Positions 25,796-35,834 are shown, counted from the stretch's first letter. The stretch: DNA of 64,000 nt from Algoriphagus aquimarinus (GCF_900112005.1 NZ_FOKK01000015.1:1-64000), one strand, 5' to 3'. The notes: generated by a model not told the origin, from the sequence alone. Numbers and translations are program-made.

Positions 25796-26839
25796 TTAAT
25801 ACTTGAAACAAGGGATAGTTCTTCCTCTTTGGTTTCTGCTCTTAGCGTCACCCCACAAAAAAGTATAAGTAAGAGAAATCTCGTGCGCACCACCGCTATT
25901 TTTCAACCCTAGTTTTGAGATAGTTGCATCATAAGAATAGCCAATATCCAGCCCACTTTCAAGTGACACTCCCACCAAGCCTATGAATGATTCATTATTT
26001 GGTAGGTTATTTTTAGTTGGCAGTCCTCTATACCAAACACCCAGAACCAAAGGCTCCAGGTAAAACTGCGCTCCTACATCCAGCTGATTGAATGGATCCT
26101 GTTGCTTATAATTGAAAGCAAAAGAAACAGAACGCTCCGAATAGGCATGTGTGAAGTAATCCCTGCGACCACCACCCAAATCAAACTTTATACCCCCTTG
26201 AGCAGATAACTTCATCGGAAGCTTTGAGATTTGCCCTTCTACAAACGAAGTATTAGGCTCTGAAATATGATGAGCAGATGCTCCTAACCAGATTCTATTG
26301 GAGTAAAACATCCCCCCTACACTATAATCAACAAAACTATAATGGCTATCTATTGGCACTCCATTAAGTTCATCGGTAATACCACCAATTGTTCCATTGA
26401 TAATATCGATCTGAGTTCCAAACACCAAGTCTGAGAAAAATGCATCACGTTGCATATAGCTCACCATCCCTCCAATTCTGAAAAACATATCCTCGCTTAA
26501 CTTAAGCCTATACGCATAAGAAAGCCCTATTTCATTGGTTGAGAGATTTGCCATACTTTCCTGGCTCCCATTGAATATTAATCCTATACCACTATTGTAA
26601 TCAAAAATGTAGTGATCAATGTAAGCGGAGTAAGAATTGAAATTATGATCTAACCCTGGCCACTGATTTCTGTAATTAACACCAACTCGTGTAAGCTCAC
26701 TTGCGCCTGTAAGGGCAGGGTTTAGATAAAGAGGTGCAGCATAAAATTGAGAGTACTGGGTATCCTGAGCTATTACATTCGAAAAAATGCAACTAATAGC
26801 CCCTAAAATAATGAATACGCCGATTGTTCTCTTAAACAT
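25796..26839 (-). CDS. PorP/SprF family type IX secretion membrane protein (second copy)
   Basis: 347 residues from ATG 26839. Signal peptide ends NVIAQ; family hallmark QYSQFYAAPLYLNPALTG and NYRNQWPGL. Strongly similar to the copy at 22315-23340 throughout, including the C-terminal RTIPCFKY end, so the two arose by duplication. Unlike the first copy it has no substrate gene beside it; it is upstream of the CHU_C/PorP pair on the same strand, with its own terminator. Confidence 0.94.
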   Translation of the reverse strand: MFKRTIGVFIILGAISCIFSNVIAQDTQYSQFYAAPLYLNPALTGASELTRVGVNYRNQWPGLDHNFNSYSAYIDHYIFDYNSGIGLIFNGSQESMANLSTNEIGLSYAYRLKLSEDMFFRIGGMVSYMQRDAFFSDLVFGTQIDIINGTIGGITDELNGVPIDSHYSFVDYSVGGMFYSNRIWLGASAHHISEPNTSFVEGQISKLPMKLSAQGGIKFDLGGGRRDYFTHAYSERSVSFAFNYKQQDPFNQLDVGAQFYLEPLVLGVWYRGLPTKNNLPNNESFIGLVGVSLESGLDIGYSYDATISKLGLKNSGGAHEISLTYTFLWGDAKSRNQRGRTIPCFKY

Positions 26840-27078
26840 AGACAACTACCCCATTCCCACTCTCTAATTTAACAATTAGTAAAATGGCTTAGGTTAAATA
26901 ATTATGATTTAAAGATTTGAAATTACTAGGGCTTATGATTGGGGCTTTCAATCATTCGAATTTCAAACCAATTCAAGCTGAGAAAGGCTACCCGTAGCAC
27001 ATTCTCGATTTGCCCCAGCAGTATTCAATAATTATACCAAAGGGGATAAGGAGTTGGAAAAGAGTTGGAATTAGAAAA

Positions 27079-28311
27079 TTAAATATCCAAAATAACCTGG
27101 TGTCGGATCAAATCCTCAAAAATCTCTCGCTCACGAATCAGTTGAGCTTTGCCTTCCCAAACCAAAACCTCAGCTGGTCGCAATCTTGAGTTATAGTTGG
27201 AAGACATGCTAAAGCCATATGCTCCAGCATTTTTAAATACCAAGAAATCTCCTTTCGTAACCGAAGCAAGCATTCGATCTTTAGCAAGCGTGTCTGTTTC
27301 GCAGATATACCCTACTACGTTATATGGTTTTTGATCTCCCTCGGGATTGCTCAGATTATATACATCATGGAATGCATCATACATCATCGGTCTGATCAGG
27401 TGATTCAACCCAGAATCCACCCCAACAAAGGTGATCTGAGGCGTTTTCTTCACCACATTGGCTTCTACGATCAGGTATCCAGATTCACTTACAAGGAATT
27501 TCCCTGGTTCAAGCCATAGCTCAAGTTTTCGACCATATTTCTCACAGAATTCATTAAATGCCGCAGATACTTTTGCTCCAACTTCTGCAATGTCAGTAGC
27601 TGGATCACCGGACTTATACGCCACTTTGAAACCTCCACCAAAATCCAGAAAGGCAAGATCAGGAAAGTTCATGGCTGCTTCAAACAACACATTTCCTCCT
27701 CTTAAGAATATCTCTGCATCAAGAATATCGGATCCTGTATGAATATGAAGTCCTTTGATTTTAATATCAAAGTTCTTTACTACCTCTATAATCTCAGGAA
27801 GTTGTTGGATAGAAATACCAAACTTACTCTGAATGTGACCCACGGAAATCTTAGCATTTCCACCCGCCATAATATGTGGGTTGATTCGAATGCAGGCAGC
27901 AACCGTGTTTCCATACATCGCCCCAAACTCTTCCATCAGAGGAATACTGTCCAGATTAACGATGACTCCTAACGCAACAGCTTCCTCCACTTCGCGGAAA
28001 TTCACCCCACTTGGAGTGTACATAATCTCCCCAGCGGTAAAACCTGCTTTCATACAGATCATAATTTCCTCGATAGAAACTGCATCTACTCCTTCTCCAG
28101 CTTTTTTTACCAACTTTAAGATATTGATATTGGAAAGAGCTTTAGTCGCATATTTGATTTTCAATGGAACAGTAGCGAAGGCAGACTGAAGCGATTTGAT
28201 TTGACTTACTATCTTGTCTCCGTCATACACATAGACTGGAGAACCAAATTCTTGAGCAATAGTCTCGAGGTTTACTCCCTGGAGCTGAATAGGATGTTGA
28301 GATGCTGACAT
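27079..28311 (-). CDS. lysA: diaminopimelate decarboxylase
   Basis: PLP enzyme that converts meso-diaminopimelate to L-lysine, the last lysine step. 410 residues from ATG 28311. PLP Lys in KYATKALSN, the HIHTGSD motif, the Gly-rich phosphate site FGGGF, and CETDTLAKD near the C-terminus of the barrel, which is the active-site Cys region. The TTG 30 nt upstream is rejected because it lies inside the likely -7 element. Single gene; supplies lysine and consumes the DAP used for the cell wall. Confidence 0.93.
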   Translation of the reverse strand: MSASQHPIQLQGVNLETIAQEFGSPVYVYDGDKIVSQIKSLQSAFATVPLKIKYATKALSNINILKLVKKAGEGVDAVSIEEIMICMKAGFTAGEIMYTPSGVNFREVEEAVALGVIVNLDSIPLMEEFGAMYGNTVAACIRINPHIMAGGNAKISVGHIQSKFGISIQQLPEIIEVVKNFDIKIKGLHIHTGSDILDAEIFLRGGNVLFEAAMNFPDLAFLDFGGGFKVAYKSGDPATDIAEVGAKVSAAFNEFCEKYGRKLELWLEPGKFLVSESGYLIVEANVVKKTPQITFVGVDSGLNHLIRPMMYDAFHDVYNLSNPEGDQKPYNVVGYICETDTLAKDRMLASVTKGDFLVFKNAGAYGFSMSSNYNSRLRPAEVLVWEGKAQLIREREIFEDLIRHQVILDI

Positions 28312-28328
28312 TATCTGAAATTTGCGGG

Positions 28329-28336
28329 CAAAGATA
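28329..28336 (-). promoter_or_regulatory. putative -7 element for lysA
   Basis: Minus-strand TATCTTTG matches TAnnTTTG and lies 18 nt upstream of the lysA ATG. No good -33 TTG was identified. Confidence 0.4.
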
Positions 28337-28523
28337 GCCAAATAACAAAAAAAGGAGGCCTTTGCCCCCTATTTTCATTAGTTATAGTGTAATTAAGAAA
28401 ACGCAGTTTTCGAGCCTAAATATAGATGAAGGAGTTGAATATGAACTACTGTCCACTCTCCTTGAGGCGGTTAAATATTGTTAAGCTGCCTTTATAGCCT
28501 GATTATAGGTTTAAATTTGCACC

Positions 28524-30245
28524 ATGTCGAAAAGTAATATCATCCTCATTGTCGTCTTGATGTCCCTGGCCAGCTTCGGTCTGATGGGATTCCAGTTCTA
28601 CTGGGTGAAAAATGCAATTCGTATTAATAGGGAGAGGTTTGATCAAAATGTACATCTAGCACTTACCGGAACCATTGAACAATTGGAAAAAGGCGAGAAT
28701 TCTGACGCCTTTTACAGTTTTCTGATTCAGGATTCTACTATTCAAAAGTCATTATTTGAAAGAATAGACCCGTTACAAATTCAATATAGGTCCAGACCCA
28801 ACCCAGCTAATAGACCTTCTTTGGTTGATACATTTTTTCAGGAATCAGCTCCCAAAGTAAGCCCCACCTTCAAAAGAATTCTGGAATCCCGTGGTGTAGA
28901 TAGCAATGTATTGGAAGATTTGGAGACTTTCTTTACCAATATGACACCTGAAGTCGCCTCAAAACTCTTTACACCTGATGAACTTGAGGTATTGCTCAAG
29001 GAAAAAGAACGTCGGTTTGAATACCTAAATAGAGTAGAGAACTCGACCAAGAAAAGAAATTCAGCCGCGTCAATGCAAAGCCTACAATATGGCTTGCCTG
29101 AAATGAACCTTACTCCTGATGCTTTAGAAAAAATCGCTAAAGCAAATAGGAAGATTGAATTTTTCAACAAAATGTGGGATGAAATGGCTGCGGGTCAGCA
29201 GGCCATTCTAGATAGACTAGACACGGCCCGTGTTAGACAATTATTGAGAGGATATTTACTTGAACAGAATATTTCTGAGGATTTCGAATTGGGCTTGCTC
29301 AAGGAGGACGGAAAAATCATGCCTATTGGGAACGTGAAAGAACAGTTTACTTTAGTGCAAAAAGGTATTCAAGCCAAGCTTTTCCCCAATGATATTTTAG
29401 GCAAAAACAATTACTTGTATGTGTATTTCCCAGAGAAAAGCACACACGTGATTCGTGAAGTCTGGTTGCCTATTTCAAGCTCTCTTCTTTTTATAGCAGT
29501 GATTATATCTTGCTTCATCTATGCCATCAAAGTGATCATTCGCCAAAAGGCGCTATCAGACACCAAGAATGATTTTATCAATAATATGACGCATGAATTC
29601 AAGACTCCACTGGCAACAGTGAGTCTCGCTGTGGAAGCACTTCAAGACCCTGAACTTTCCAGTCAAGACAAGTTTCGTTCGAGATATCTTGGCATTATCA
29701 AGGATGAAAATAAGCGCTTGGTATCACAGGTAGAAAACGTTCTTCAAGCCGCTGCGTTAGACAAAAAGGATTTTAATCTGAAAATTGAATTGCTGAATCT
29801 AGCAGAGGTTCTGGAAAATACAGTAGATCATTTTGGCCTACAAGTGGAGAAGAAAGGTGGACAAATCACATTTATAAACTCCCTGGAAGCTCCTATGATA
29901 GAAGGTGACCTTTTTCACCTCTCTCATATTTTCAACAATATGCTGGACAATGCAAATAAGTATTCACCCGAAAATCCTTTTATCATTATTGAAGCCAAAG
30001 ATGATGCTGATCAAGTCTATGTCACGATCAAGGACGAAGGAATAGGGATGAATAAAGATGCACAACGGAAAATTTTTGATAAATTCTACCGAGTTCCTAC
30101 CGGAAACGTACACGATGTCAAAGGCTTCGGTCTGGGGTTATCTTATGTTAAAGCCATGCTGGAAGCTCACAAAGGTGGGATTCAAGTAAGTAGCGAACTT
30201 GGAAAAGGAAGCTCATTCACCATTAACTTACCAAAGAAACAATGA
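28524..30245 (+). CDS. two-transmembrane sensor histidine kinase
   Basis: 573 residues. Membrane helix near residues 7-28, a ~280-residue periplasmic region with no known domain, second helix near 312-335, then HisKA (phospho-acceptor His357 in MTHEFKTPL) and HATPase (N box NMLDNANKYS, G boxes DEGIGM and GFGLGLSYV). The response regulator ATG overlaps its stop by 4 nt, so they are translationally coupled partners. The signal sensed is unknown. Confidence 0.94.
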   Translation: MSKSNIILIVVLMSLASFGLMGFQFYWVKNAIRINRERFDQNVHLALTGTIEQLEKGENSDAFYSFLIQDSTIQKSLFERIDPLQIQYRSRPNPANRPSLVDTFFQESAPKVSPTFKRILESRGVDSNVLEDLETFFTNMTPEVASKLFTPDELEVLLKEKERRFEYLNRVENSTKKRNSAASMQSLQYGLPEMNLTPDALEKIAKANRKIEFFNKMWDEMAAGQQAILDRLDTARVRQLLRGYLLEQNISEDFELGLLKEDGKIMPIGNVKEQFTLVQKGIQAKLFPNDILGKNNYLYVYFPEKSTHVIREVWLPISSSLLFIAVIISCFIYAIKVIIRQKALSDTKNDFINNMTHEFKTPLATVSLAVEALQDPELSSQDKFRSRYLGIIKDENKRLVSQVENVLQAAALDKKDFNLKIELLNLAEVLENTVDHFGLQVEKKGGQITFINSLEAPMIEGDLFHLSHIFNNMLDNANKYSPENPFIIIEAKDDADQVYVTIKDEGIGMNKDAQRKIFDKFYRVPTGNVHDVKGFGLGLSYVKAMLEAHKGGIQVSSELGKGSSFTINLPKKQ

Positions 30246-30937
30246 GTAAAGCAAAACTATTAGTGGTCGAAGACGATCCAAATTTAGGAGATATCCTACA
30301 AGAATATTTGGAAATGAAAGGGTATGAACCAACGCTTTGCCGAGACGGTGAAGAAGGCTGGAACAAATTCAAGAAAGGCAAATTTGACCTTTGTCTTCTT
30401 GACATCATGATGCCGAAAAAGGATGGATTCACCCTAGCTAAAGAAATTAAGAAGGTGGAAGAAAACCTTCCTATACTTTTCCTAACGGCAAAAAATCAAA
30501 AGGATGATATCATCGAAGGACTCAAAATCGGAGCAGATGATTACCTGACGAAACCTTTTAGCATGGAAGAGCTTCTGCTTAGAGTAAATGCAATCTTAAG
30601 GAGAACTCATAAAAATGAAGAGATCAATCCACTCAAAGTCTATTCTTTTGGCGGCTTTGTACTTCACTACGATGAGCAACTGCTTGACGGCCCAAAAGGT
30701 CGCCATAAATTGACTTCGAAGGAAAATGAGCTGATCCGCCTTCTAGCTTCTGAAATCAACAACCTAGTAAACAGAAGTCATGCTCTAAAACAAATCTGGG
30801 GAGACGATAGCTACTTCAATGCGCGAAGCATGGATGTGTATCTAAGCAAAATCAGAAAGATCCTAAAAGACGATCCAAAAGTACAGATCATCACCGTTCA
30901 CGGCGAAGGCTTCAAGCTGATCGTAAGTGAGGGGTAA
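30242..30937 (+). CDS. OmpR-family response regulator
   Basis: 231 residues. Receiver domain with acidic pocket (VVEDD), phospho-acceptor Asp54 in LLDIMMPKKDGF and Lys in LTKPF; then a C-terminal winged-helix DNA-binding domain (about 130-228; SKENELIRLLA, RSMDVYLSKIRKIL). Overlaps the kinase gene by 4 nt. Targets unknown. Confidence 0.95.
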   Translation: MSKAKLLVVEDDPNLGDILQEYLEMKGYEPTLCRDGEEGWNKFKKGKFDLCLLDIMMPKKDGFTLAKEIKKVEENLPILFLTAKNQKDDIIEGLKIGADDYLTKPFSMEELLLRVNAILRRTHKNEEINPLKVYSFGGFVLHYDEQLLDGPKGRHKLTSKENELIRLLASEINNLVNRSHALKQIWGDDSYFNARSMDVYLSKIRKILKDDPKVQIITVHGEGFKLIVSEG

Positions 30938-30985
30938 ACTCTGTAAAAAGTGAGAAGTAATTATTGTAAGTAGTATAAAACTCAA

Positions 30986-31022
30986 AAGCCAGAGTGATGT
31001 AAAATCGCTCTGGCTTAATTTT
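30986..31022 (+). terminator. intrinsic terminator
   Basis: 13-bp stem with one G-T pair (aagccagagtgat / atcgctctggctt), 5-nt loop, followed by a T-run, after the response regulator gene. Confidence 0.85.
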
Positions 31023-31029
31023 TTTCTAA

Positions 31030-31107
31030 GATCTTGACTCTCAATTCTTGACTCTCATATCTCAATATTTACGTCTAAATACTTACGTCTTGCTATTTGA
31101 TACTTAA
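31030..31107. repeat. low-complexity direct-repeat patch (CTTGACTCTC / TACGTCT / TTGATACTT type)
   Basis: Degenerate, short direct repeats such as TCTTGACTCTCAATTCTTGAC and TTACGTCT, ending TTGATACTT. Similar patches occur at 59650-59697 and, inverted, at 61348-61386. Noncoding apart from the last bases, which overlap the stop of the epimerase gene. Confidence 0.5.
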
Positions 31108-32117
31108 ACAACCATTTCCGCTCCTATCCCATTTCCTTCTGGGAAAGTCACTTTTTCAGGCGTGATAATCACACCTTTCGCAGGATCTCTTGACAGCAGC
31201 ATTGCGCCGTCCATATCTACATAATCCAAAAGTGGCGCTATGTGCGCTATGGCCGTGATTCCTACAGAAGACTCAGTCATACAACCTACCATGGTTTTCA
31301 TCCCTAGTTTCTTTGCTTCATGAATCATTCTCAGACCTGGAGTGATTCCCCCAGCTTTCACCAGCTTCACATTGATTCCGTGAAATAGGCCATGGCATTT
31401 CTTCACATCGGACTCCACTATACAGCTTTCATCTGCGATGATTGGAAGTTTACTGTACTTGAAGACCTCCTTCATTCCCTCCAAATCATCCTTTCCAAGT
31501 GGCTGCTCCATAAACTCCACACCCAACTTCTCTAGCTCTACGGAGTAGTCGATTGCCTGCTGAGCTGTCCAAGCACAGTTGGCGTCAATTCTAAAAATAG
31601 CGTCCGTATGCTTTCTAAGCTCTCGGATAATTGCCAAATCATCCGAAGTTCCCAGCTTGATTTTATAGATCGGCCAATGTACTTCCTTCATTTTTGCCAC
31701 CATTTTTTCGAGTGTATCAATACCAATCGTAAAGTTGGTCAGTGGGATATTGACGGGATTTAATCCCAGTAATTCATATAGCTTTTGACCCTGTTTTTTG
31801 GCATAAATATCCCAAGCAGCCAAATCCAACGCACATTGAGCAAAAGGATTGTCTTTAAAAACGTCTTTACCCAAATCCCAAAGTTCTGTAGGAGTTTCCC
31901 ACCCACCTTTTTCTACGATAGGCCTGAAATTCTCCAAACATTCCGACATATTAGTAATCGTCATACCGTAGAAAGGATTGGTAGTGGATTCACCCAACCC
32001 GTAAAATGCACCATCTTGCAGTTTTACAATGATTGTATCTTGCACATCCCTGCTTTGATGCGCGATAGTAAACGTATGCTTGAGCGGAAGATCTACGACT
32101 TGAAAGGATAAATTCAT
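31104..32117 (-). CDS. L-Ala-D/L-Glu epimerase (dipeptide epimerase)
   Basis: Enolase-superfamily enzyme that epimerises L-Ala-D-Glu released from murein to L-Ala-L-Glu for reuse. 337 residues from ATG 32117. Key residues: the Lys pair in IYKIKLG, metal ligands in RIDANCAW, FMEQPL and IADESC, and Lys in VKLVKAGGI. The family's other members act on different dipeptides, so specificity is inferred. The TTG at 32144 is rejected as start. Confidence 0.88.
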   Translation of the reverse strand: MNLSFQVVDLPLKHTFTIAHQSRDVQDTIIVKLQDGAFYGLGESTTNPFYGMTITNMSECLENFRPIVEKGGWETPTELWDLGKDVFKDNPFAQCALDLAAWDIYAKKQGQKLYELLGLNPVNIPLTNFTIGIDTLEKMVAKMKEVHWPIYKIKLGTSDDLAIIRELRKHTDAIFRIDANCAWTAQQAIDYSVELEKLGVEFMEQPLGKDDLEGMKEVFKYSKLPIIADESCIVESDVKKCHGLFHGINVKLVKAGGITPGLRMIHEAKKLGMKTMVGCMTESSVGITAIAHIAPLLDYVDMDGAMLLSRDPAKGVIITPEKVTFPEGNGIGAEMVV

Positions 32118-32211
32118 TTGGGGGAAATATTCGATTTGAGGCAAAATTAACCTGTTTTTTACTTGAATGATAGGTAGATTTATATTTTATTCAAGGTAAA
32201 TAGAAATAAGT

Positions 32212-33693
32212 ATGAAAGTCAATTCTAAAATCTCGATAAGCTTGTTTTTGCTGTTTTCATTTTTAGCAATTAGTTGTAAAACAGCAAGCACTCCTTCTTC
32301 TAAGTCCACAGCGGTTGCAACTCTTGAATCCGCTTATTCCAAATTCAAAGAGCCAGCGATTACGCACAGACGATTTAAGCATGCAGATCTTCAGCCTTTG
32401 ATTCAGAAGCATACTGATGCTTTTCAGATCACTAAACTTGGTGAATCAGTGGAAGGAAGAAGCATTTCAAGTTTGGACTGGGGCGACGGCAAAATCAAGG
32501 TCATGCTTTGGTCCCAAATGCACGGAAATGAGAGCACCGCTACCATGTCGCTTTTTGATTTATTCAACTTCCTCGAAGCAAACGGAGATGAGTATGATGA
32601 ACTTCGAACGCTCTTGAATTCTAAGCTTGAGCTCAAATTTATTCCCATGATTAATCCTGATGGAGCGGAGGAATTCAAGCGAAGAAATGCGCTGGATATA
32701 GATTTGAACCGCGATGCTATTTCGCAGATTTCTCCTGAAGCTGTGATTCTCAAAGCTGCACGCGATGATTTTGATCCAGAATTTGGGTTTAATCTACACG
32801 ATCAGCAGACTTATTACAATGCTTCGAGAACACCTAAGCAGGCTACAATTTCTGTTTTGGCGCCAGCCTACAACTACGAAACTGATGTAAATATGGTGCG
32901 AATGAAAGCGATGCAAACCATCGTAGGTATGAATGAAATTCTGCAGCAAGTAGTGCCAGGTCATGTAGGTAAATATGACGATGCTTTTGAGCCACGAGCT
33001 TTTGGCGACAATATTACCAAGTGGGGGACAAGCACCATTTTGATCGAGTCAGGCGGCTATCCAAATGACCCCGACAAGCAATATATCCGTCAGTTGAATT
33101 TCATGATTATCCTCAATGCTTTAGAGCAAATCGCTACCAGAAGCTACGAGCAATACACTACGGAAGAATACTTCGCCATTCCAGACAACGATTTACAACT
33201 CGTTGATTTACTAATCAATGAAGTACAAGTTCCTATGAAGGGAAAATCTTACCCAGTGGATATGGCGATCAGGCGAAGAGAGATGAGCGCTGGTGACACG
33301 TATTACGTGACGGGGTCAGTGGATGATTTGGGTGACATGCAGGTGTATTTCGGCATGGAGGAATTTGATGCGAAAGGGTTGAACTATGTAGCTGGAAAAG
33401 TCTACGAGTCCACTTTTGAGTCCATCTCCAAAATTGATTATGTAAAAGCGTTAGACTTACTAAAGCAAGGATATTTGGCAGTGAAAGTGAAGAATGGAGC
33501 AAAAGGTGACTTGCACCAGCTTCCAATTTTAGTGTTGAAAAGTAGGGATAATTTCGATTCTGGCTGGAAAACCGGGGAAGCGACTAACTTCTTTTTGGAG
33601 AAAGACGGGGTTAGAAAATACGCAGTTGTAAATGGCTATTTGATTGATCTAGAAAACCCAAAAGATCAGGAATTTAAGCAGCAAATTTATTAA
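32212..33693 (+). CDS. M14-family zinc carboxypeptidase lipoprotein
   Basis: 493 residues. Lipoprotein signal ends LAISC. Zinc ligands H and E in MHGNEST and a later His in NLHDQQ; LNRDA is the substrate-binding Arg motif and the catalytic Glu is in ILIESGGYP. A C-terminal ~150-residue extension follows the catalytic domain. Expected to trim C-terminal residues of peptides at the envelope. Confidence 0.88.
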   Translation: MKVNSKISISLFLLFSFLAISCKTASTPSSKSTAVATLESAYSKFKEPAITHRRFKHADLQPLIQKHTDAFQITKLGESVEGRSISSLDWGDGKIKVMLWSQMHGNESTATMSLFDLFNFLEANGDEYDELRTLLNSKLELKFIPMINPDGAEEFKRRNALDIDLNRDAISQISPEAVILKAARDDFDPEFGFNLHDQQTYYNASRTPKQATISVLAPAYNYETDVNMVRMKAMQTIVGMNEILQQVVPGHVGKYDDAFEPRAFGDNITKWGTSTILIESGGYPNDPDKQYIRQLNFMIILNALEQIATRSYEQYTTEEYFAIPDNDLQLVDLLINEVQVPMKGKSYPVDMAIRRREMSAGDTYYVTGSVDDLGDMQVYFGMEEFDAKGLNYVAGKVYESTFESISKIDYVKALDLLKQGYLAVKVKNGAKGDLHQLPILVLKSRDNFDSGWKTGEATNFFLEKDGVRKYAVVNGYLIDLENPKDQEFKQQIY

Positions 33694-33792
33694 TAGTTAA
33701 ATTTTCAGAATGTCTTAATTTAATCCACTTCTTGGCGGATTATTTGTTATCTGATTAACACAATTTACTTTCTACATCAACTTTTAGAACTT

Positions 33793-34524
33793 ATGAAAAA
33801 TAATTTATCCTCCATTCTTTTTGCAGTTGCCATCGTGATTGCTTCTATCGTCCTTGGAAATGCTGTTATCAACAGAAACCGGCCACAGGGCACGATCAAT
33901 GTCACTGGTTTGGGAGAAAGTAATTTCACTTCTGATCTAGTGGTCTGGGAAGGCAATTTCAGCCGTGAAAGCTTTGACTTGAAGTCTGCCTATGCAGATC
34001 TGGAAAAAGACAGAAAACTGGTTACTGATTATTTAATTTCAAAGGGAATTCCTGCCGAAAAATTGATTTTCAATGCAGTAAATACCAATCCAAACTACGA
34101 CCAGAATTATTCAAATGACGGAAGGTATTTGGGTCAAACTTTCAAAGGATACACGCTCAGCCAATCCTTGAAAATCGAATCTACAGAAGTGGAAAAAGTA
34201 GAGAAAATCTCCAGAGAAATCACTGAATTACTTAATCAGGGAATCGCATTTTACTCCCAATCTCCTCGCTATTATTACACCGAGCTGGAATCTCTGAAAC
34301 TGGAAATGATCGCAAAAGCCACAGAAGATGCGCGTATCCGTGCGGAACGAATCGCCGAAAACTCCAAAGGAGATCTCGGCGATCTGATCTCAGCCAATAT
34401 GGGAATCTTCCAGATCACGGGCCAAAACTCCGGAGAAGACTATTCTTGGGGCGGCACATTTAATACAGCCGACAAAAACAAAACTGCTTCAATTACGATG
34501 AAGTTGATTTTTGAGGTGGATTAA
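33793..34524 (+). CDS. SIMPL domain (DUF541) membrane-anchored protein
   Basis: 243 residues. One N-terminal membrane segment (LFAVAIVIASIVLGNAV), then a SIMPL domain: GTINVTGLGES start, repeated alpha-beta units and a conserved A.EDARIRAERIAEN helix. These form oligomeric periplasmic assemblies; the biochemical role is unknown. Stand-alone gene. Confidence 0.88.
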   Translation: MKNNLSSILFAVAIVIASIVLGNAVINRNRPQGTINVTGLGESNFTSDLVVWEGNFSRESFDLKSAYADLEKDRKLVTDYLISKGIPAEKLIFNAVNTNPNYDQNYSNDGRYLGQTFKGYTLSQSLKIESTEVEKVEKISREITELLNQGIAFYSQSPRYYYTELESLKLEMIAKATEDARIRAERIAENSKGDLGDLISANMGIFQITGQNSGEDYSWGGTFNTADKNKTASITMKLIFEVD

Positions 34525-34571
34525 ATACTCTCGATTCCAAACAATTTTAATTCTAATAGCTTTTACATGAT

Positions 34572-35090
34572 GTGAAAGCAGTAATCCTTATGTCTTTATT
34601 ATCGTCCTCCATTATACTTTATCAGTTTAACAAAAACTCGCCTACTTCAGATTGGAGAATAGTTGATGATGGAGTAATGGGAGGGAGATCATCAGGTGAT
34701 TTCCATATCAATGAATCTGGGAATGGTGTATTTGAAGGGGTTGTATCTTTAGCTAATAATGGAGGGTTTTCCTCCGTCAGATATAGAAAAACGTTTCAAA
34801 TTCAGTCTCTAAAGAACATTAGAATCCATTTAAAAGGAGATGGAAGTATTTACCAATTTCGAGTAAAGGCTTATTCTTCTGATCGCCATTCCTATATCTC
34901 TGAATTTCAAACAAGCGGAGAGTGGGAAACGATAGAAATTAAGCTGTCTGACATGCACCCCGCATATAGAGGTCGGAAGCTCTCCATCGCAAACTTTGAC
35001 CAAGATCAGCTTGAGGAAATGGCATTTTTGATTGGAAATAAAAAAGAACAAGAATTTCACTTGGAAATAAAGTCCATCCAATTATTCTGA
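34572..35090 (+). CDS. CIA30-family protein
   Basis: 172 residues from GTG 34572; ATG 34590 is an alternative. After a short hydrophobic N-terminus comes a jelly-roll CIA30 domain: WRIVDDGVMGGRSSG, FSSVRY, then GDGSIYQFRVK. Named after a mitochondrial complex I assembly factor, but the bacterial members have unknown function and probably bind a ligand with the galactose-binding-like fold. Confidence 0.87.
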   Translation: MKAVILMSLLSSSIILYQFNKNSPTSDWRIVDDGVMGGRSSGDFHINESGNGVFEGVVSLANNGGFSSVRYRKTFQIQSLKNIRIHLKGDGSIYQFRVKAYSSDRHSYISEFQTSGEWETIEIKLSDMHPAYRGRKLSIANFDQDQLEEMAFLIGNKKEQEFHLEIKSIQLF

Positions 35091-35218
35091 GTTTTTGAAT
35101 CTCAATGGAGATAGGAAGAATGCTTTTGGGATTACGCGTTTAATATAAAAATCTAGCTACAGAAGATCCAGGCATTACTGTTTTTAAAATTCCTCAGGAG
35201 CTTTTATAAAACACAAAA

Positions 35219-35244
35219 AAGCCGGTTCCAAAAGGAACCGGCTT
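35219..35244 (-). terminator. intrinsic terminator of the fasciclin gene
   Basis: Perfect 11-bp GC-rich stem (aagccggttcc / ggaaccggctt) with AAAA loop. On the minus strand it runs into a T-run. Confidence 0.88.
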
Positions 35245-35267
35245 AGCAATTGGGTAACAAACAACGA

Positions 35268-35834
35268 TTACATCTTAGGAAGAACCACCGTATCTACTGA
35301 GTGGATCACACCATTTGATTGCCATACATCAGCAATAGTAACTTTAGATTCTCCACCATTTTCGTCCGTGATATAAAGGTCTTTACCTTTCATCCAAGCA
35401 GTTAACTTTCCGCCTTGAACTGTAGTAAGAACAGCCTTACCATTTCCTTTTTTGATTGCAGCAGCGATTTCTTTTGATCCCATTTTACCAGCTACCACGT
35501 GATAAGTAAGAACAGCTTGAAGTGTAGCTTTATTTTCTGCCTTCAAAAGCGTCTCTACTGTTCCAGCAGGAAGTTTCTCGAAAGCCATGTTATCTGGAGC
35601 AAAAACCGTGAATGGTCCAGCTCCTTGAAGCGTTTCTACTAATCCTGCTGCTTTTACAGCTGCTACCAAAGTGGTATGGTCAGCGGAATTCACTGCATTT
35701 TCCACGATATTTTTAGAAGGGTACATTTCTGCTCCACCTACCATTTTTGTTTTTTCCATTTGAGCAAAAGCCATGTTTGCGGAAAGAAAAATAAAGGCTG
35801 CAATAGCCACTTTGAAGAAATTTTGAATTTTCAT
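35268..35834 (-). CDS. secreted fasciclin-domain protein
   Basis: 188 residues. Signal peptide ends MAFAQ. One FAS1 domain: TLVAAVKAAGLVETLQGAGPFTVFAPDNMAF, LTYHVVAGK and GVIHSVDTVVLP. FAS1 proteins act in adhesion. Single gene with its own terminator; ATG 35834. Confidence 0.95.
   Translation of the reverse strand: MKIQNFFKVAIAAFIFLSANMAFAQMEKTKMVGGAEMYPSKNIVENAVNSADHTTLVAAVKAAGLVETLQGAGPFTVFAPDNMAFEKLPAGTVETLLKAENKATLQAVLTYHVVAGKMGSKEIAAAIKKGNGKAVLTTVQGGKLTAWMKGKDLYITDENGGESKVTIADVWQSNGVIHSVDTVVLPKM

Noticed and set aside
28512..28519. TAAATTTG as a promoter -7 element for the histidine kinase gene
   Set aside because: It ends 4 nt before the ATG and lacks a spaced -33 TTG; transcription would begin inside the gene.
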